64,000 nt of DNA from Falsiphaeobacter marinintestinus. Lineage in GTDB: Bacteria; Pseudomonadota; Alphaproteobacteria; Rhodobacterales; Rhodobacteraceae. Numbering within the stretch: position 1 is the first letter of the stretch; every line of letters begins with the position of its first letter. The notes under the pieces were generated by a model that saw only the letters and a list, made by a program, of their open reading frames with translations, searched no databases and was not told the DNA's origin. The position numbers and the translations under genes were made by a program. Below are positions 54,338 through 63,685 of the stretch, piece after piece. The DNA lies in the NCBI RefSeq assembly GCF_007923355.1, contig NZ_VOGO01000003.1, forward strand, positions 248,001-312,000. Direction: 5' to 3'.

Positions 54338-55228
54338 TTATTCGACGTTCTGAACCTGTTCGCGCATCTGGTCGATGACAGCTTTCAGATCCAACCCAAC
54401 TGCAGTCAGGTCCGCATTCTGGGCTTTTGAACAGAGCGTGTTGGCCTCGCGGTTGAACTCTTGCATCAGGAAATCCAGCTTGCGGCCAACGGCACCATCC
54501 TGGCCAAGCAAATCGCCAGCTGCCCTGACGTGTGCGCCAAGCCGGTCGATTTCTTCAGTGACGTCTGCCTTGACCGCAAGCAAGGCCAGCTCTTGCGCCA
54601 CACGGTCCGGGTCGGCCCCGTCCGTATTGCTCAAAACCCGGTTCAGGTTGGTTTTCAATGTGTCGGCCACCGCCTGTTTGCGGAGCTCAGCCAATGCGGC
54701 GGCCTGTTCGGTCAGCTCTGCCACGTGGTCCAACTGACCTTGCAAAACAGTCGCCAAGGCGGCCCCTTCTGTCTCGCGCATTTGCAGGAATGCTTGCACA
54801 AGCGGCGCGAACTCGGCCTTGATCTGTGCAATCAGCGCCGAGTTATCGTCCTCGGTGGCAGCCGCATCCATCATGCCGCGCACCGCCAACAGATCCGACG
54901 CCTTGGCCGGTGCCAGCGACAAGCCCCGCGCCATCGCCTCGGCTTCGATTTGCAGCAATGCGTCGATGGTCGATGAAAGGACGCTTGGATTCAAAGCCGT
55001 CGTGGCCGCGTCATCCTCACGTGTCAGCCGCAGCGACAGGGTGATATTGCCGCGCGTAACAGCTTTGGCCAGATCCGCGCGCAACGCGGTCTCAAGCCCT
55101 TCCAGCCATTCGGGCACGCGCAAGCGCAGATCCAGCCCCTTGGCATTGACGCTGCGCAACTCCCAGCTCCATGAAAACGGCGGGTGCGATCCCTTGGCCG
55201 CAGCAAAGCCGGTCATAGATCTGATCAT
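54338..55228 (-). CDS. YicC family endoribonuclease-like protein
   Basis: The 296-residue protein starts [12 protein letters not shown] and ends with the C-terminal DUF1732-type helical domain ([16 protein letters not shown]), both diagnostic of YicC. In Escherichia coli YicC acts as an endoribonuclease that targets RyhB RNA. The middle region is coiled-coil. ATG 55228 gives the family start and has AAGGAT before it; an upstream frame is not homologous. gmk follows after 14 bases. Enzyme activity here is inferred from the family. Confidence 0.93.
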   Translation of the reverse strand: MIRSMTGFAAAKGSHPPFSWSWELRSVNAKGLDLRLRVPEWLEGLETALRADLAKAVTRGNITLSLRLTREDDAATTALNPSVLSSTIDALLQIEAEAMARGLSLAPAKASDLLAVRGMMDAAATEDDNSALIAQIKAEFAPLVQAFLQMRETEGAALATVLQGQLDHVAELTEQAAALAELRKQAVADTLKTNLNRVLSNTDGADPDRVAQELALLAVKADVTEEIDRLGAHVRAAGDLLGQDGAVGRKLDFLMQEFNREANTLCSKAQNADLTAVGLDLKAVIDQMREQVQNVE

Positions 55229-55316
55229 CGCGTTATCCTTGTGCCCTTGGTCCGGTTCAGCGGCACCTAAAGCCATAGAGCACGACAGGGCAACCCCTGC
55301 GGCGACGCCTGATAGG

Positions 55317-55381
55317 TTAACCAAGTGCTAAAGTATTGCTCCAAATTGACGCCAAATCGTGTCAAATTAACTTTTGAGTAA
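55317..55381. promoter_or_regulatory. Two CtrA-like motifs
   Basis: TTAA-N7-CTAA (55317-55331) and TTAA-N7-GTAA (55367-55381) each lie one base off the CtrA consensus TTAA-N7-TTAA, 50 bases apart, upstream of the PAS gene at 55471. They could equally reflect an AT-rich promoter region. Confidence 0.3.
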
Positions 55382-55470
55382 CCTTTGTGAAGCTAGTCCT
55401 AAGAATTGAGCAGCTTAAGTGACCTCATCTTGGAACCGGCTGGGGAAGCGAAAATCAAGGACCAAAATCA

Positions 55471-56139
55471 ATGCGATATTTGTCCCGTGTTCAAAATGAT
55501 AATGAGTCAGGTAATCCAATGGATAAGGTAATTGCAATGGATCGGTTTCGCAGTGGGAAAAGCCTTTCACCACTTCGCCAGGCCGAAGCGTATTGGGCGG
55601 CCCTGTGCGACGCCCCCCTTGTTCCGAAGCGGTCTCAGATTGACCCGCGCGGGTTGGAAAACGTTCTGCAGTATACCTTTGTGCTTGAACGTATCGCCCC
55701 CGGTATCGCGCGGTTCCGTCTGGCTGGCCAGCATTTGCACGGTCTGGCAGGCATGGAAGTGCGTGGCATGCCACTCTCAGCTTTTTTTGTGGCAGCATCA
55801 CGGGCCGAAATCGGAGCCGTGCTTGAGGATGTTTTTGATGAACCGTCGATTGCCGAGCTTACCCTGACTGGCGAACATGACAATTTCCGTCGAAACAATG
55901 AAGCGCGGATGATCCTTTTACCTTTGCGCAGCGATTGCGGTCAGGTGGACAGGGCACTGGGCGTTCTGGTGGCTGATGATGACTTTTCGGATCAGCCGTC
56001 CCGATTCCGAATTGCACAATCCGCGTTTCGCGGGATCCGGGGCAATGCCCCCGCGCCGCAGCAGCACGAGACCGCCGGGTTTGCAGACAGTCAGGCGCCA
56101 TTCCAGGACAGCGCACCGCGCTTGCGTCTGATAAAATGA
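55471..56139 (+). CDS. PAS-domain protein, roseobacter type
   Basis: A soluble 222-residue protein with a PAS_5-like fold from about residue 35 to 175 (AEAYWAALCDAPLVPKRSQIDPRGLE to VDRALGVLVADDDF). No kinase, cyclase or HTH domain is attached, so it is a single-domain sensor or partner protein. A repetitive Gln/Ala tail follows. The start at ATG 55471 is supported by AAGG upstream; an in-frame ATG at 55519 gives a shorter form that matches some relatives better. It lies opposite yicC with two CtrA-like motifs between. Confidence 0.75.
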   Translation: MRYLSRVQNDNESGNPMDKVIAMDRFRSGKSLSPLRQAEAYWAALCDAPLVPKRSQIDPRGLENVLQYTFVLERIAPGIARFRLAGQHLHGLAGMEVRGMPLSAFFVAASRAEIGAVLEDVFDEPSIAELTLTGEHDNFRRNNEARMILLPLRSDCGQVDRALGVLVADDDFSDQPSRFRIAQSAFRGIRGNAPAPQQHETAGFADSQAPFQDSAPRLRLIK

Positions 56140-56141
56140 AA

Positions 56142-56167
56142 AAGGCCCGCGTCACAGCGCGGGCCTT
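56142..56167. terminator. Bidirectional hairpin terminator
   Basis: Arms GGCCCGCG (56144-56151) and CGCGGGCC (56158-56165) with a six-base loop lie between the converging PAS and DAHP synthase genes, with A/T-rich flanks. It should end both. Confidence 0.8.
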
Positions 56168-56190
56168 GGTCTGAAAAGATAGCGATCAGC

Positions 56191-57561
56191 TTAACCGACG
56201 GCACGCTTTGGATCAGGGCTGCGCATCTGCGACAGCTCTTCTGCCACCAGGAAAGCCAGTTCCAGCGACTGGCTGGCGTTCAGACGTGGATCGCAAGCCG
56301 TGTGATAGCGGGCGGACAGATCTTCGTCGCTCAGCGCATGCAGACCACCAGTGCATTCGGTGACGTCCTGCCCCGTCATCTCGAAATGCACACCGCCCGG
56401 GATGGTGCCTTCGGATTTGTGGATCGCAAAGAAATCCTGAACTTCGCCAAGGATGTTGTTGAAGAACCGGGTCTTGTAGCCCGAATTCGCTTTCACCGTG
56501 TTGCCGTGCATCGGATCACAGACCCAAACCACGTTTGCGCCTTCTGCCTTGACCGTCTTGATCAGGCGCGGCAGGTGCTCGCCTGCCTTGTCATTGCCGA
56601 ACCGGGCAATCAGGGTCAGACGACCCTCTTCGTTGTCCGGATTCAGTTTTGCCATCAGGCGCTTCAGATCATCCGCTTCCATCGACGGGCCGCATTTCAG
56701 GCCAATCGGGTTCAGAACGCCGCTGCAGAATTCGACATGTGCGCCGTCTGGCTGACGGGTACGATCGCCGATCCAGATCATGTGACCAGACCCGGCCAGC
56801 CAGTTGCCCGATGTTGAATCCAGACGCGTCAGCGCCTCTTCATATTCCAGCAACAGGCTTTCGTGGCTGGTGTAGAACTCGACCGACTGCAACGCATGCG
56901 CCGCTTCGCTTGTGACACCGGCAGCCTTCATGAAGTCCAGCGTGTCGGTGATGCGGTTGGCCAGTTCGCGGTAACGTTCGGCCTTTTCGCCTTCGGTAAA
57001 GCCCAGCGTCCACGAGTGGACCTCGTGGACATCGGCATAGCCGCCGGTTGAAAACGCGCGCAACAGGTTCAGGGTTGCCGCCGCCTGCGTATAGGCCTGC
57101 AGCATTTTCGACGGATCCGGAATCCGCGAACCGGGGGTGAAATCAAGCTCGTTGATGATATCGCCGCGATAGCTGGGCAGTTCCACACCATCGACGGTTT
57201 CCATCGGCGCGCTGCGTGGCTTGGCGAACTGCCCCGCCATGCGGCCCACTTTGATCACCGGCACCTTGGCGCCATAGGTCAGAACCATGGCCATCTGCAG
57301 AATCACTTTGAACGTGTCGCGGATCGCGTCCGCGCTGAACTGATCAAAGCTCTCGGCGCAATCGCCGCCCTGCAGTAAAAATGCTTCGCCGCGCGACGCT
57401 GCCGCCAGGTGTTTTTTCAATCGGCGCGCTTCACCGGCAAAAACCAGCGGTGGATACTTTGAAAGCTGCGCCTCAACCGCGTTCAATTCTGCGGTATCGG
57501 GATAATCGGGCATCTGGATCCGCGGTTTGGCGCGCCAGTCCGATTTTTTCCAGTCAGTCAT
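56191..57561 (-). CDS. aroG: DAHP synthase, class II (plant type)
   Basis: This enzyme makes 3-deoxy-D-arabino-heptulosonate-7-phosphate from PEP and erythrose-4-phosphate, the first shikimate step. The 456-residue protein is clearly the type II form: [11 protein letters not shown] near 75, [12 protein letters not shown] near 115, DELDFTPG-like segment near 140, and WVCDPMHGN near 350 and [12 protein letters not shown] near 390, holding metal and PEP residues. ATG 57561 is preceded by GGAG and starts [12 protein letters not shown]; a longer reading adds unrelated residues. No aro cluster is around it. Confidence 0.94.
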   Translation of the reverse strand: MTDWKKSDWRAKPRIQMPDYPDTAELNAVEAQLSKYPPLVFAGEARRLKKHLAAASRGEAFLLQGGDCAESFDQFSADAIRDTFKVILQMAMVLTYGAKVPVIKVGRMAGQFAKPRSAPMETVDGVELPSYRGDIINELDFTPGSRIPDPSKMLQAYTQAAATLNLLRAFSTGGYADVHEVHSWTLGFTEGEKAERYRELANRITDTLDFMKAAGVTSEAAHALQSVEFYTSHESLLLEYEEALTRLDSTSGNWLAGSGHMIWIGDRTRQPDGAHVEFCSGVLNPIGLKCGPSMEADDLKRLMAKLNPDNEEGRLTLIARFGNDKAGEHLPRLIKTVKAEGANVVWVCDPMHGNTVKANSGYKTRFFNNILGEVQDFFAIHKSEGTIPGGVHFEMTGQDVTECTGGLHALSDEDLSARYHTACDPRLNASQSLELAFLVAEELSQMRSPDPKRAVG

Positions 57562-57749
57562 TGCTTTCACTCCGCTACGGGGCGACCGGCCCCGTCTGTT
57601 CAAGTTGGAGCCTTTCTATACAAAACCGCATCCCACATGACCATATCCGTTTTGCGGCACTTGACGTCGCATACATCGTAGGGCCAATTTGCTTATCGCT
57701 ACCGGTTTACAAGCCGGCTGGCCAACCAGACAAGAAGAGTGGTTAAACC

Positions 57750-58754
57750 ATGCTCGAACAAACCCGCTTCCGCGACATGGATATTCATGCAGAAAAACCG
57801 CGCCGGTTTGTGTTTGTTCTGATGGAAGGTTTCACGCTTCTCAGTTTCGCCTGTGCGCTGGAATGTCTGCGCCACGCCAACCGCGCCGGAACTTCACCAT
57901 TGTACGAATGGGTGATCTGCAGTGAAGACGGTTTGCCGGTCACCTGTTCAGGCGGCGTGTCGTTCAGTGCCGATATCGGGTATGAAGAGCTTGGTCGCGA
58001 CGATACGATCCTGTTGTGTGGTGGCATCGACGTTCAGAACGCTACATCAAAGAAATTGCTGAACTGGCTACGACGGGAAGCGCGCCGAGGGGTCACCATG
58101 GGCGGCTTGTGCACTGCGTCTTATTCCCTTGCCCTCGCCGGGTTGCTCGATGGCAAAAAGGCGACGATCCATTGGGAAAATCAGGACAGCTTTGCCGAGG
58201 AATTCGAAGAGGTTGAGCTGACCAAGTCGGTCTTTGTAATCGACGGCAAACGGCTGACCACCGCTGGCGGCACCTCATCCATCGACCTGATGTTAAAACT
58301 GATCGCCAACGATCACGGCGAAGAACTGGCCAACGCGGTTGCCGACCAACAGATCTATTCGTCGATTCGCACCGATCAGGACACTCAGCGTCTGTCCGTG
58401 CCTACGCGCATCGGCGTGCGGCATCCCAAGCTCAGCCAGGTGATCCAGATGATGGAGGCCAACATCGAAGAACCGATCAGCCCATCGGTTCTGGCCAAGG
58501 ATGTCGGCATGTCCACTCGACAGTTGGAGCGCTTGTTCCGCCGCTATCTGAACCGGTCACCCAAGCGGTATTACATGGAGCTGCGCCTGCAAAAGGCGCG
58601 CAACCTGCTGATGCAGACGGATATGAGCGTCATCAACGTCGCGCTTGCCTGCGGCTTTGCCTCTCCGTCGCATTTCTCAAAATGCTACCGGTCGCATTAT
58701 GACACGACTCCGTACCGCGAACGCGGCAGTCAGGCAGCCCGGTTGTCTGTGTGA
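57750..58754 (+). CDS. GlxA-type transcriptional regulator (DJ-1 plus AraC)
   Basis: The 334-residue protein has an N-terminal DJ-1/PfpI-like domain (residues 15-180) with the nucleophile-elbow-like position GGLCTASYSLALAGLL near 117 and a C-terminal AraC/XylS double helix-turn-helix (about 225-330) with STRQLERLFRRYLNRSP near 256 and ACGFASPSHFSKCYRSHY near 300. Relatives (GbdR, CdhR, ArgR types) activate glycine betaine, carnitine or arginine catabolism. Length and the absence of enzyme residues suggest binding only. The PQQ-type gene opposite starts no sharing: their stops adjoin. Effector is unassigned. Confidence 0.88.
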   Translation: MLEQTRFRDMDIHAEKPRRFVFVLMEGFTLLSFACALECLRHANRAGTSPLYEWVICSEDGLPVTCSGGVSFSADIGYEELGRDDTILLCGGIDVQNATSKKLLNWLRREARRGVTMGGLCTASYSLALAGLLDGKKATIHWENQDSFAEEFEEVELTKSVFVIDGKRLTTAGGTSSIDLMLKLIANDHGEELANAVADQQIYSSIRTDQDTQRLSVPTRIGVRHPKLSQVIQMMEANIEEPISPSVLAKDVGMSTRQLERLFRRYLNRSPKRYYMELRLQKARNLLMQTDMSVINVALACGFASPSHFSKCYRSHYDTTPYRERGSQAARLSV

Positions 58755-59852
58755 TCATTGGCCGGGCGAGATCTTGTAAACTGCGCCCTGCCCGACCGAA
58801 ATGAACCAGATTGATCCATCCGGGGCTTCGACGATGTCGCGCACGCGCTCGGTTTCATCGCCCTTCAGTTGCTCGACCTCGCGCACCGACCCAGTGTCAA
58901 GGCGACTGATATAGTCGAACTTCAACGATCCCACGAATATGTCGCCGCGCCACGCCGGGAACAGTTTGCCCGAATAAATCATCATGCCGGACGGTGCGAT
59001 GGAAGGGTCCCAATAATGTGCAGGTTGTTCCATCCCTTGTTTTGCGGTCCCTTCGCCAATCTTTGCGCCCGAGTAATGCCGACCATAAGAAATCACCGGC
59101 CAGCCGAAATTCGCGCCTTTTCGGATCAGGTTCAACTCATCCCCGCCTTGAGCGCCATGTTCCACGGCCCACAAACGCCCGCGCCCATCCAGTGCCGCCC
59201 CTTGCGGATTGCGATGGCCATAAGACCAGATTTCGGGCCGCGCATCGGGTGTTCCAACAAATGGATTATCGCGTGGCACGCTGCCATCCCGGTTGATCCG
59301 GATAATCGTGCCATTGTGGTTCGACAGATCCTGCGCCGATGGGCGATCTCCACGCTCACCAAGGGTCATGAACAAAGTTCCATCGCGCGCTTCGACCACG
59401 CGACTGCCGAAGTGCCGCCCGCCGGAACTGCCGCGTGCCGCTTCGAAAATCGTACGAACGTCGTTCAATCTTGTACCATCCGCGCTGAGCCGTCCGACCG
59501 CCAAGGCCGTGCCCGCGCCGCTGCCTTGACGGCGGGAATAGGTCAGGAACACCTCGCGACTGGTCGCAAAATCCCTTGGCACCATGACATCCAGCAACCC
59601 GCCCTGCCCGCGCGCTGCGACCTTCGGCACCCCAGACACCGACCGCGCTTTGCCACCACTGACCCGCAGCAGCCTGCCGTTCCGTTCGGTCACCAGAAAC
59701 GATCCGTCCGGCAGGAAATCCAACGCCCAGGGTGTGTCCAGCCCGGTCACGATCTGATCCACCCGAACCGCACCTGCGGACGTGTTCCAAGACCCGGCAA
59801 ATGCCATGCCAGAAAAAACCAAAGTCGCGACAAAACTCAGAAAAACACGCAT
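58755..59852 (-). CDS. PQQ-dependent soluble sugar dehydrogenase (YliI-like)
   Basis: This periplasmic beta-propeller enzyme of the aldose sugar dehydrogenase family oxidises sugars using PQQ. The 365-residue protein has a signal peptide to about 19 (GMAFA). The propeller carries the family residues in TPWALDFLPDGSFLVTERNGRL near 39, YSYGHRNPQGAALDGRG near 210, and HGAQGGDELN and GWPVISYGRHYSG near 235-260, the calcium and PQQ region. Whether this cell makes PQQ is not visible. It is convergent with the GlxA-type gene; the stops abut. Confidence 0.87.
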   Translation of the reverse strand: MRVFLSFVATLVFSGMAFAGSWNTSAGAVRVDQIVTGLDTPWALDFLPDGSFLVTERNGRLLRVSGGKARSVSGVPKVAARGQGGLLDVMVPRDFATSREVFLTYSRRQGSGAGTALAVGRLSADGTRLNDVRTIFEAARGSSGGRHFGSRVVEARDGTLFMTLGERGDRPSAQDLSNHNGTIIRINRDGSVPRDNPFVGTPDARPEIWSYGHRNPQGAALDGRGRLWAVEHGAQGGDELNLIRKGANFGWPVISYGRHYSGAKIGEGTAKQGMEQPAHYWDPSIAPSGMMIYSGKLFPAWRGDIFVGSLKFDYISRLDTGSVREVEQLKGDETERVRDIVEAPDGSIWFISVGQGAVYKISPGQ

Positions 59853-60031
59853 GAGGACCCTTTCCTTTCGAACACCAAACTAGAAGCACGCCCAACCTTT
59901 TGCCAGTTGTCTCACGACATTGTTCTCCTTGGGTCAACTTGCAGTGGTAGACACTTTCCTTTTCCAATTCGCCGTCCTAGGCTCTCGCCCAGAACATTGC
60001 GTTCCAATAAGCCTTATAAGGGAGAATACGA

Positions 60032-61213
60032 ATGAAAAAGCTTATGATGGCCACTGCGGCCACCGCACTGATGGCTGGCACAGCCTTTGCAGAAGACGTC
60101 AAGATCGGCGTTATTCTGGGTTTCACCGGCCCGATTGAATCGCTGACGCCGTCGATGGCTGCTGGCGCTGAACTGGCGATGCAAGAAGTCACCGACGGCG
60201 GCATGCTGTTGGGCGGCATGAAAGTCATGCCGGTTCGTGCGGACTCGACCTGTGTTGATTCAGGTGCCGCCACAGCCGCCGCCGAACGACTGATTACATC
60301 CGATGGCGTGTCCGGCATCATGGGCGCTGACTGTTCTGGTGTGACCGGCGCGATCCTGTCCAACGTTGCGGTGCCGAACGGCGTCGTGATGATTTCACCC
60401 TCGGCCACGTCACCGGGCCTGTCGACCGCCGATGACAACGGTCTGTTCTTCCGCACCGCGCCGTCGGATGCCCGTCAGGGTGTCGTGATGACCGAAGTGC
60501 TGATGGAAGAAGGTATCAAAGAGGTCGCGCTGACCTATACCAACAATGACTATGGCAAAGGTCTGGCCGACGCATTCCAGCAGGCCTTCGAGGCCGCCGG
60601 TGGTTCCGTGACCATTTCGGCCGCCCATGAAGACGGCAAAGCCGACTATTCGGCAGAAGTCGGTGCCTTGGCCGCAGCAGGCGGTGAACGTCTGGTCGTG
60701 GCCGGTTATGTCGACCAGGGCGGATCGGGCATCGTGCGCGCGGCGCTGGACTCGGGCGCGTTTGACACGTTCCACTTCCCCGATGGCATGATCAGCGCCA
60801 AGCTGGAAGAAAACTTTGGTGACGAGATCGAAGGATCGACAGGTCAGCATCCCGGCACCGACAGCCCGGGCGCGGCCAAGTTCGCTGAGATTGTTGGCGA
60901 CGCGTTCGATGCAACATCGCCTTTCACTCCAGAAAGCTATGACGCGGCTGCCCTGATCATGCTTGCCATGCAGGCCGCCGGATCGACCGACAGCGGTGAC
61001 TACAAGGACAAGGTCATGGACGTGGCCAACGCGCCGGGCGAAATGATCTATCCTGGCGAGTTGTCCAAAGCTCTGGAAATCATCAAAGCGGGCGGCGACA
61101 TCGACTATGTCGGTGCCACGGCTGTTGAGTTGATCGGCCCCGGTGAATCGGCAGGCAACTATCGCCAGATCGTCGTCGATGGCGGCAAGATCACCACTGC
61201 GAAGTATCGCTGA
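60032..61213 (+). CDS. Branched-chain amino acid-type ABC substrate-binding protein
   Basis: This periplasmic receptor of the LivK family has 393 residues with a signal peptide to about 21 (GTAFAEDVKIG). Mature features are VILGFTGPIESLTPSM near 28, ADCSGVTGAILSNVAVPN near 92 and FRTAPSDARQG near 139, typical type I binding-protein segments. Its ligand may be branched-chain amino acid, urea, amide or another solute; it is not readable. GGGAG is before the ATG. A hairpin follows the stop and the ATPase gene comes next, so the gene probably heads an operon. Confidence 0.9.
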   Translation: MKKLMMATAATALMAGTAFAEDVKIGVILGFTGPIESLTPSMAAGAELAMQEVTDGGMLLGGMKVMPVRADSTCVDSGAATAAAERLITSDGVSGIMGADCSGVTGAILSNVAVPNGVVMISPSATSPGLSTADDNGLFFRTAPSDARQGVVMTEVLMEEGIKEVALTYTNNDYGKGLADAFQQAFEAAGGSVTISAAHEDGKADYSAEVGALAAAGGERLVVAGYVDQGGSGIVRAALDSGAFDTFHFPDGMISAKLEENFGDEIEGSTGQHPGTDSPGAAKFAEIVGDAFDATSPFTPESYDAAALIMLAMQAAGSTDSGDYKDKVMDVANAPGEMIYPGELSKALEIIKAGGDIDYVGATAVELIGPGESAGNYRQIVVDGGKITTAKYR

Positions 61214-61230
61214 TCTGACCTGAATACCAG

Positions 61231-61260
61231 ACAGCCCGGGCGCTTGTGTCCGGGCTGTTT
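61231..61260 (+). terminator. Attenuator-like hairpin after the binding-protein gene
   Basis: Arms ACAGCCCGG (61231-61239) and CCGGGCTGT (61250-61258), loop of ten, then TTT. It lies between the receptor gene and LivG and probably gives excess receptor, a usual feature of such operons. Confidence 0.75.
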
Positions 61261-61328
61261 CAATGACAAAAGGCCGAAAAATGCGACTCGTTGACAGATT
61301 GTCGCACAAAACGGTCAAGGGGGTTGGG

Positions 61329-62111
61329 ATGATCGTCATTGAAGACGTTCACAAGCATTTTGGCGGATTCCACGCTGTGGATGGCGCATCGCTGCAAATT
61401 GAACCCGGATCGATCACCGGCCTGATAGGCCCCAATGGGGCTGGAAAAACTACTCTTTTCAATGTGATCGCAGGCGTTCTTGCACCAACCAGCGGACGCG
61501 TGACGATGGACGGTGAGGACATCACCGGCCTGCCGCCGCATGAACTGTTTCACAAAGGCCTGCTGCGCACCTTCCAGATCGCGCATGAATTCAGCTCGAT
61601 GAGTTGCCGCGAGAACCTGATGATGGTGCCCGGCGCGCAATCGGGCGAAGCGCTGTGGAACACATGGTTCGGGCGCAAGCGGATTGCTGATGAAGAACGT
61701 GCCCTGCGCGCCAAGGCCGATGAGGTTCTGGAGTTTCTGACCGTCGAGCATCTGGCCGATCACAAGGCCGGGCAAGTGTCTGGCGGGCAAAAGAAACTTC
61801 TGGAACTGGGCCGCACCATGATGGTCGACGCCAAGATCGTGTTTCTGGATGAAGTCGGCGCAGGCGTGAACCGCACGCTGCTGAACACCATTGGCGATGC
61901 GATCATCCGGCTGAACAAAGAACGCAATTATACCTTCGTGGTCATCGAGCATGACATGGATTTCATCGGTCGCCTGTGCGATCCGGTCATCTGTATGGCC
62001 GAAGGCAAAGTGCTGGCCGAAGGCACCTTGGATGAGATCAAGGCTAATGAGCAGGTGATTGAAGCTTATCTGGGTACGGGCTTGAAAAACAAAGAAAAGG
62101 TTGGGGCATGA
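61329..62111 (+). CDS. livG: ABC transporter ATP-binding protein, LivG-like
   Basis: This is one of two ATPases of a branched-chain amino acid-type ABC importer. The 260-residue protein has Walker A GPNGAGKTT near residue 35, Q-loop and the LivG-specific insert LLRTFQIAHEFSSMSCRENLMM near 80-100, signature SGGQKKLLELGR near 158, Walker B IVFLDEVGAGVNR near 176 and H-loop FVVIEHDMDFI near 215. ATG 61329 has AAGGGGG upstream; the longer open frame is rejected. The stop overlaps the next ORF (ATGA). Confidence 0.9.
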   Translation: MIVIEDVHKHFGGFHAVDGASLQIEPGSITGLIGPNGAGKTTLFNVIAGVLAPTSGRVTMDGEDITGLPPHELFHKGLLRTFQIAHEFSSMSCRENLMMVPGAQSGEALWNTWFGRKRIADEERALRAKADEVLEFLTVEHLADHKAGQVSGGQKKLLELGRTMMVDAKIVFLDEVGAGVNRTLLNTIGDAIIRLNKERNYTFVVIEHDMDFIGRLCDPVICMAEGKVLAEGTLDEIKANEQVIEAYLGTGLKNKEKVGA

Positions 62112-62419
62112 GCCAGCTGGCACCGGCTGGGGGGCCAGCCCCCCAGACCCCCCGGAGTATTTGGAAAGAGAAGACAGGTGCAGGCGCGCGTATGGCTGCC
62201 GTTGGGAGTGTTGCCACGCGTGTCGCGATTGGATCTGCGGACGGGTTGACGGCACAGGAACCAAGCGCATTCGAACCGGTTCGGGAGCGTCCGATTTTTG
62301 GCGGTGCCACCACGACGACGATCATGATTTCGAACGGTGCGGCGGTGCAGTCCGAGAATGCAATCACCGGGCGCGGCCTGACGCCAATTCGGTGCCTTGG
62401 CGAATACATCGCGCCCTAG
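62108..62419 (+). CDS. Possible small ORF between livG and livF
   Basis: A 103-residue frame starts in an ATGA overlap with livG. Its first 30 codons run through a GC-rich palindrome and the dispersed repeat core, so that part is unlikely to be ancient coding sequence. From an internal ATG at 62192 the remaining product (75 residues) has a plausible soluble sequence around PIFGGATTTTIMISNGAAV. The function is unknown and the frame could be fortuitous. It ends 38 bases before livF. Confidence 0.4.
   Translation: MSQLAPAGGPAPQTPRSIWKEKTGAGARMAAVGSVATRVAIGSADGLTAQEPSAFEPVRERPIFGGATTTTIMISNGAAVQSENAITGRGLTPIRCLGEYIAP
62127..62176. repeat. Dispersed repeat with palindromic arm
   Basis: A nine-base inverted repeat, CTGGGGGGC and GCCCCCCAG (62127-62135 and 62138-62146), is followed by GGAGTATTT and AAGAGAAGA. 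The core is shared with 44361-44398. Roseobacter chromosomes carry many such intergenic repeats; this copy sits at the start of a small ORF. Confidence 0.7.
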
Positions 62420-62457
62420 GAGGTTGATATGAAAAACAAAACCGAACGGAGACGCAC

Positions 62458-63279
62458 ATGACCAGCGACCCGTATGGCGACCGTGGCAATAAAGATCGGT
62501 CGATCACCGACCCTGATGGCGCGGGCACGCTTGAGGCGCATCCCGGCACTGGACAACCGATGAACACTGACAATGCATTTCTGATCGGCGACACCATGAC
62601 CGGTGGATATGGTAACGGTCCTGACATTCTGCATGACTGTACGATTGCGGTAAATCAGGGGGAAATTGCTGTGATCGTCGGGCCTAACGGGGCTGGTAAG
62701 TCGACGGCAATGAAAGCTGTGTTCGGCATGCTGAATGTCCGTCAGGGCTCGGTCAGGCTGGACGGCGAAGATATCACGGGCCTGTCGCCGCAGGCGCGGG
62801 TGATCAAGGGCATGGGGTTTGTGCCGCAGACCCAGAACATTTTCACCACGATGACAGTGGAAGAAAACCTTGAGATGGGCGCGTTTATCCGACGGGATGA
62901 TTTCGCCGACACCATGGCGCAAGTCTATGATTTGTTTCCGATTCTCAAAGAAAAACGCTATCAGGCCGCGGGTGAATTGTCGGGCGGTCAGCGGCAGCAG
63001 GTCGCTGTTGGTCGCGCGTTGATGACCCAACCCAAAGTGCTGATGCTGGATGAACCGACCGCAGGCGTTTCGCCGATTGTGATGGATGAATTGTTTGACC
63101 GGATCATCGAAGTGGCCCGCACCGGAATCCCGATCCTGATGGTCGAACAGAACGCGCGACAGGCGTTGGAGATTGCTGACAAGGGCTATGTTCTGGTGCA
63201 GGGACGCAATGCGTTTTCCGGGACCGGCAAGGAATTGCTGGCCGATCCCGAAGTGCGCAAATCGTTCCTGGGAGGATGA
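62458..63279 (+). CDS. livF: ABC transporter ATP-binding protein, LivF-like
   Basis: This is the second ATPase of the same importer, 273 residues. Walker A GPNGAGKST is near 75, the signature LSGGQRQQ near 175, Walker B VLMLDEPTAG near 195 and H-loop ILMVEQN near 228. The first about 45 residues form a hydrophilic, Gly/Asp-rich extension not typical of LivF, though GGAG precedes the ATG at 62458. An internal ATG at residue 35 is an alternative start. Permease genes are absent from the window, either downstream or displaced by the small genes that follow. Confidence 0.87.
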   Translation: MTSDPYGDRGNKDRSITDPDGAGTLEAHPGTGQPMNTDNAFLIGDTMTGGYGNGPDILHDCTIAVNQGEIAVIVGPNGAGKSTAMKAVFGMLNVRQGSVRLDGEDITGLSPQARVIKGMGFVPQTQNIFTTMTVEENLEMGAFIRRDDFADTMAQVYDLFPILKEKRYQAAGELSGGQRQQVAVGRALMTQPKVLMLDEPTAGVSPIVMDELFDRIIEVARTGIPILMVEQNARQALEIADKGYVLVQGRNAFSGTGKELLADPEVRKSFLGG

Positions 63280-63683
63280 GTTTGGTCCGTTTTGTACATC
63301 CCCGCTCCCGTGGTCTGGCCGTTTTGTACATCGGATTTCTGGGCCTCGGGGCGCCAATTGCGATGGCGGGGGAACCGTATCGCGATGTGACCGGGACCTG
63401 CCTTGAGATCGGCGATACCTGCACGCCCGCGACGGGCATTCTGAAGATGCAGGTTCAGCCCTCGGGCAAGGCGCTGGTGACGCTGAATGACACGGCTGCG
63501 TTAGAAAGCACGGTTCTGGATCAGAACGGGGTGACTGTTCTGTTCTTTCACGATGAGGCTGACGAACATCAGGTGCGGATTTCGCAGGATGTTACGTTCG
63601 ACGACCCGATCACCAAGCCCGACCCGGCCGCGCATAACGGCAAGGATCAGGTGCTGTATCGTGGTCAGTGTGTCGAGGGATGA
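63276..63683 (+). CDS. Small exported protein coupled to livF
   Basis: A 135-residue frame starts in an ATGA overlap with livF. A hydrophobic segment at about residues 12-31 (LAVLYIGFLGLGAPIAMA) looks like a signal peptide. The mature part has three cysteines (GTCLEIGDTCTP and RGQC near the end) and beta-rich text. No family is recognised. The tight coupling implies a role with the importer, but it is inferred. The next frame starts two bases past its stop. Confidence 0.6.
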   Translation: MSLVRFVHPRSRGLAVLYIGFLGLGAPIAMAGEPYRDVTGTCLEIGDTCTPATGILKMQVQPSGKALVTLNDTAALESTVLDQNGVTVLFFHDEADEHQVRISQDVTFDDPITKPDPAAHNGKDQVLYRGQCVEG

Positions 63684-63685
63684 GG

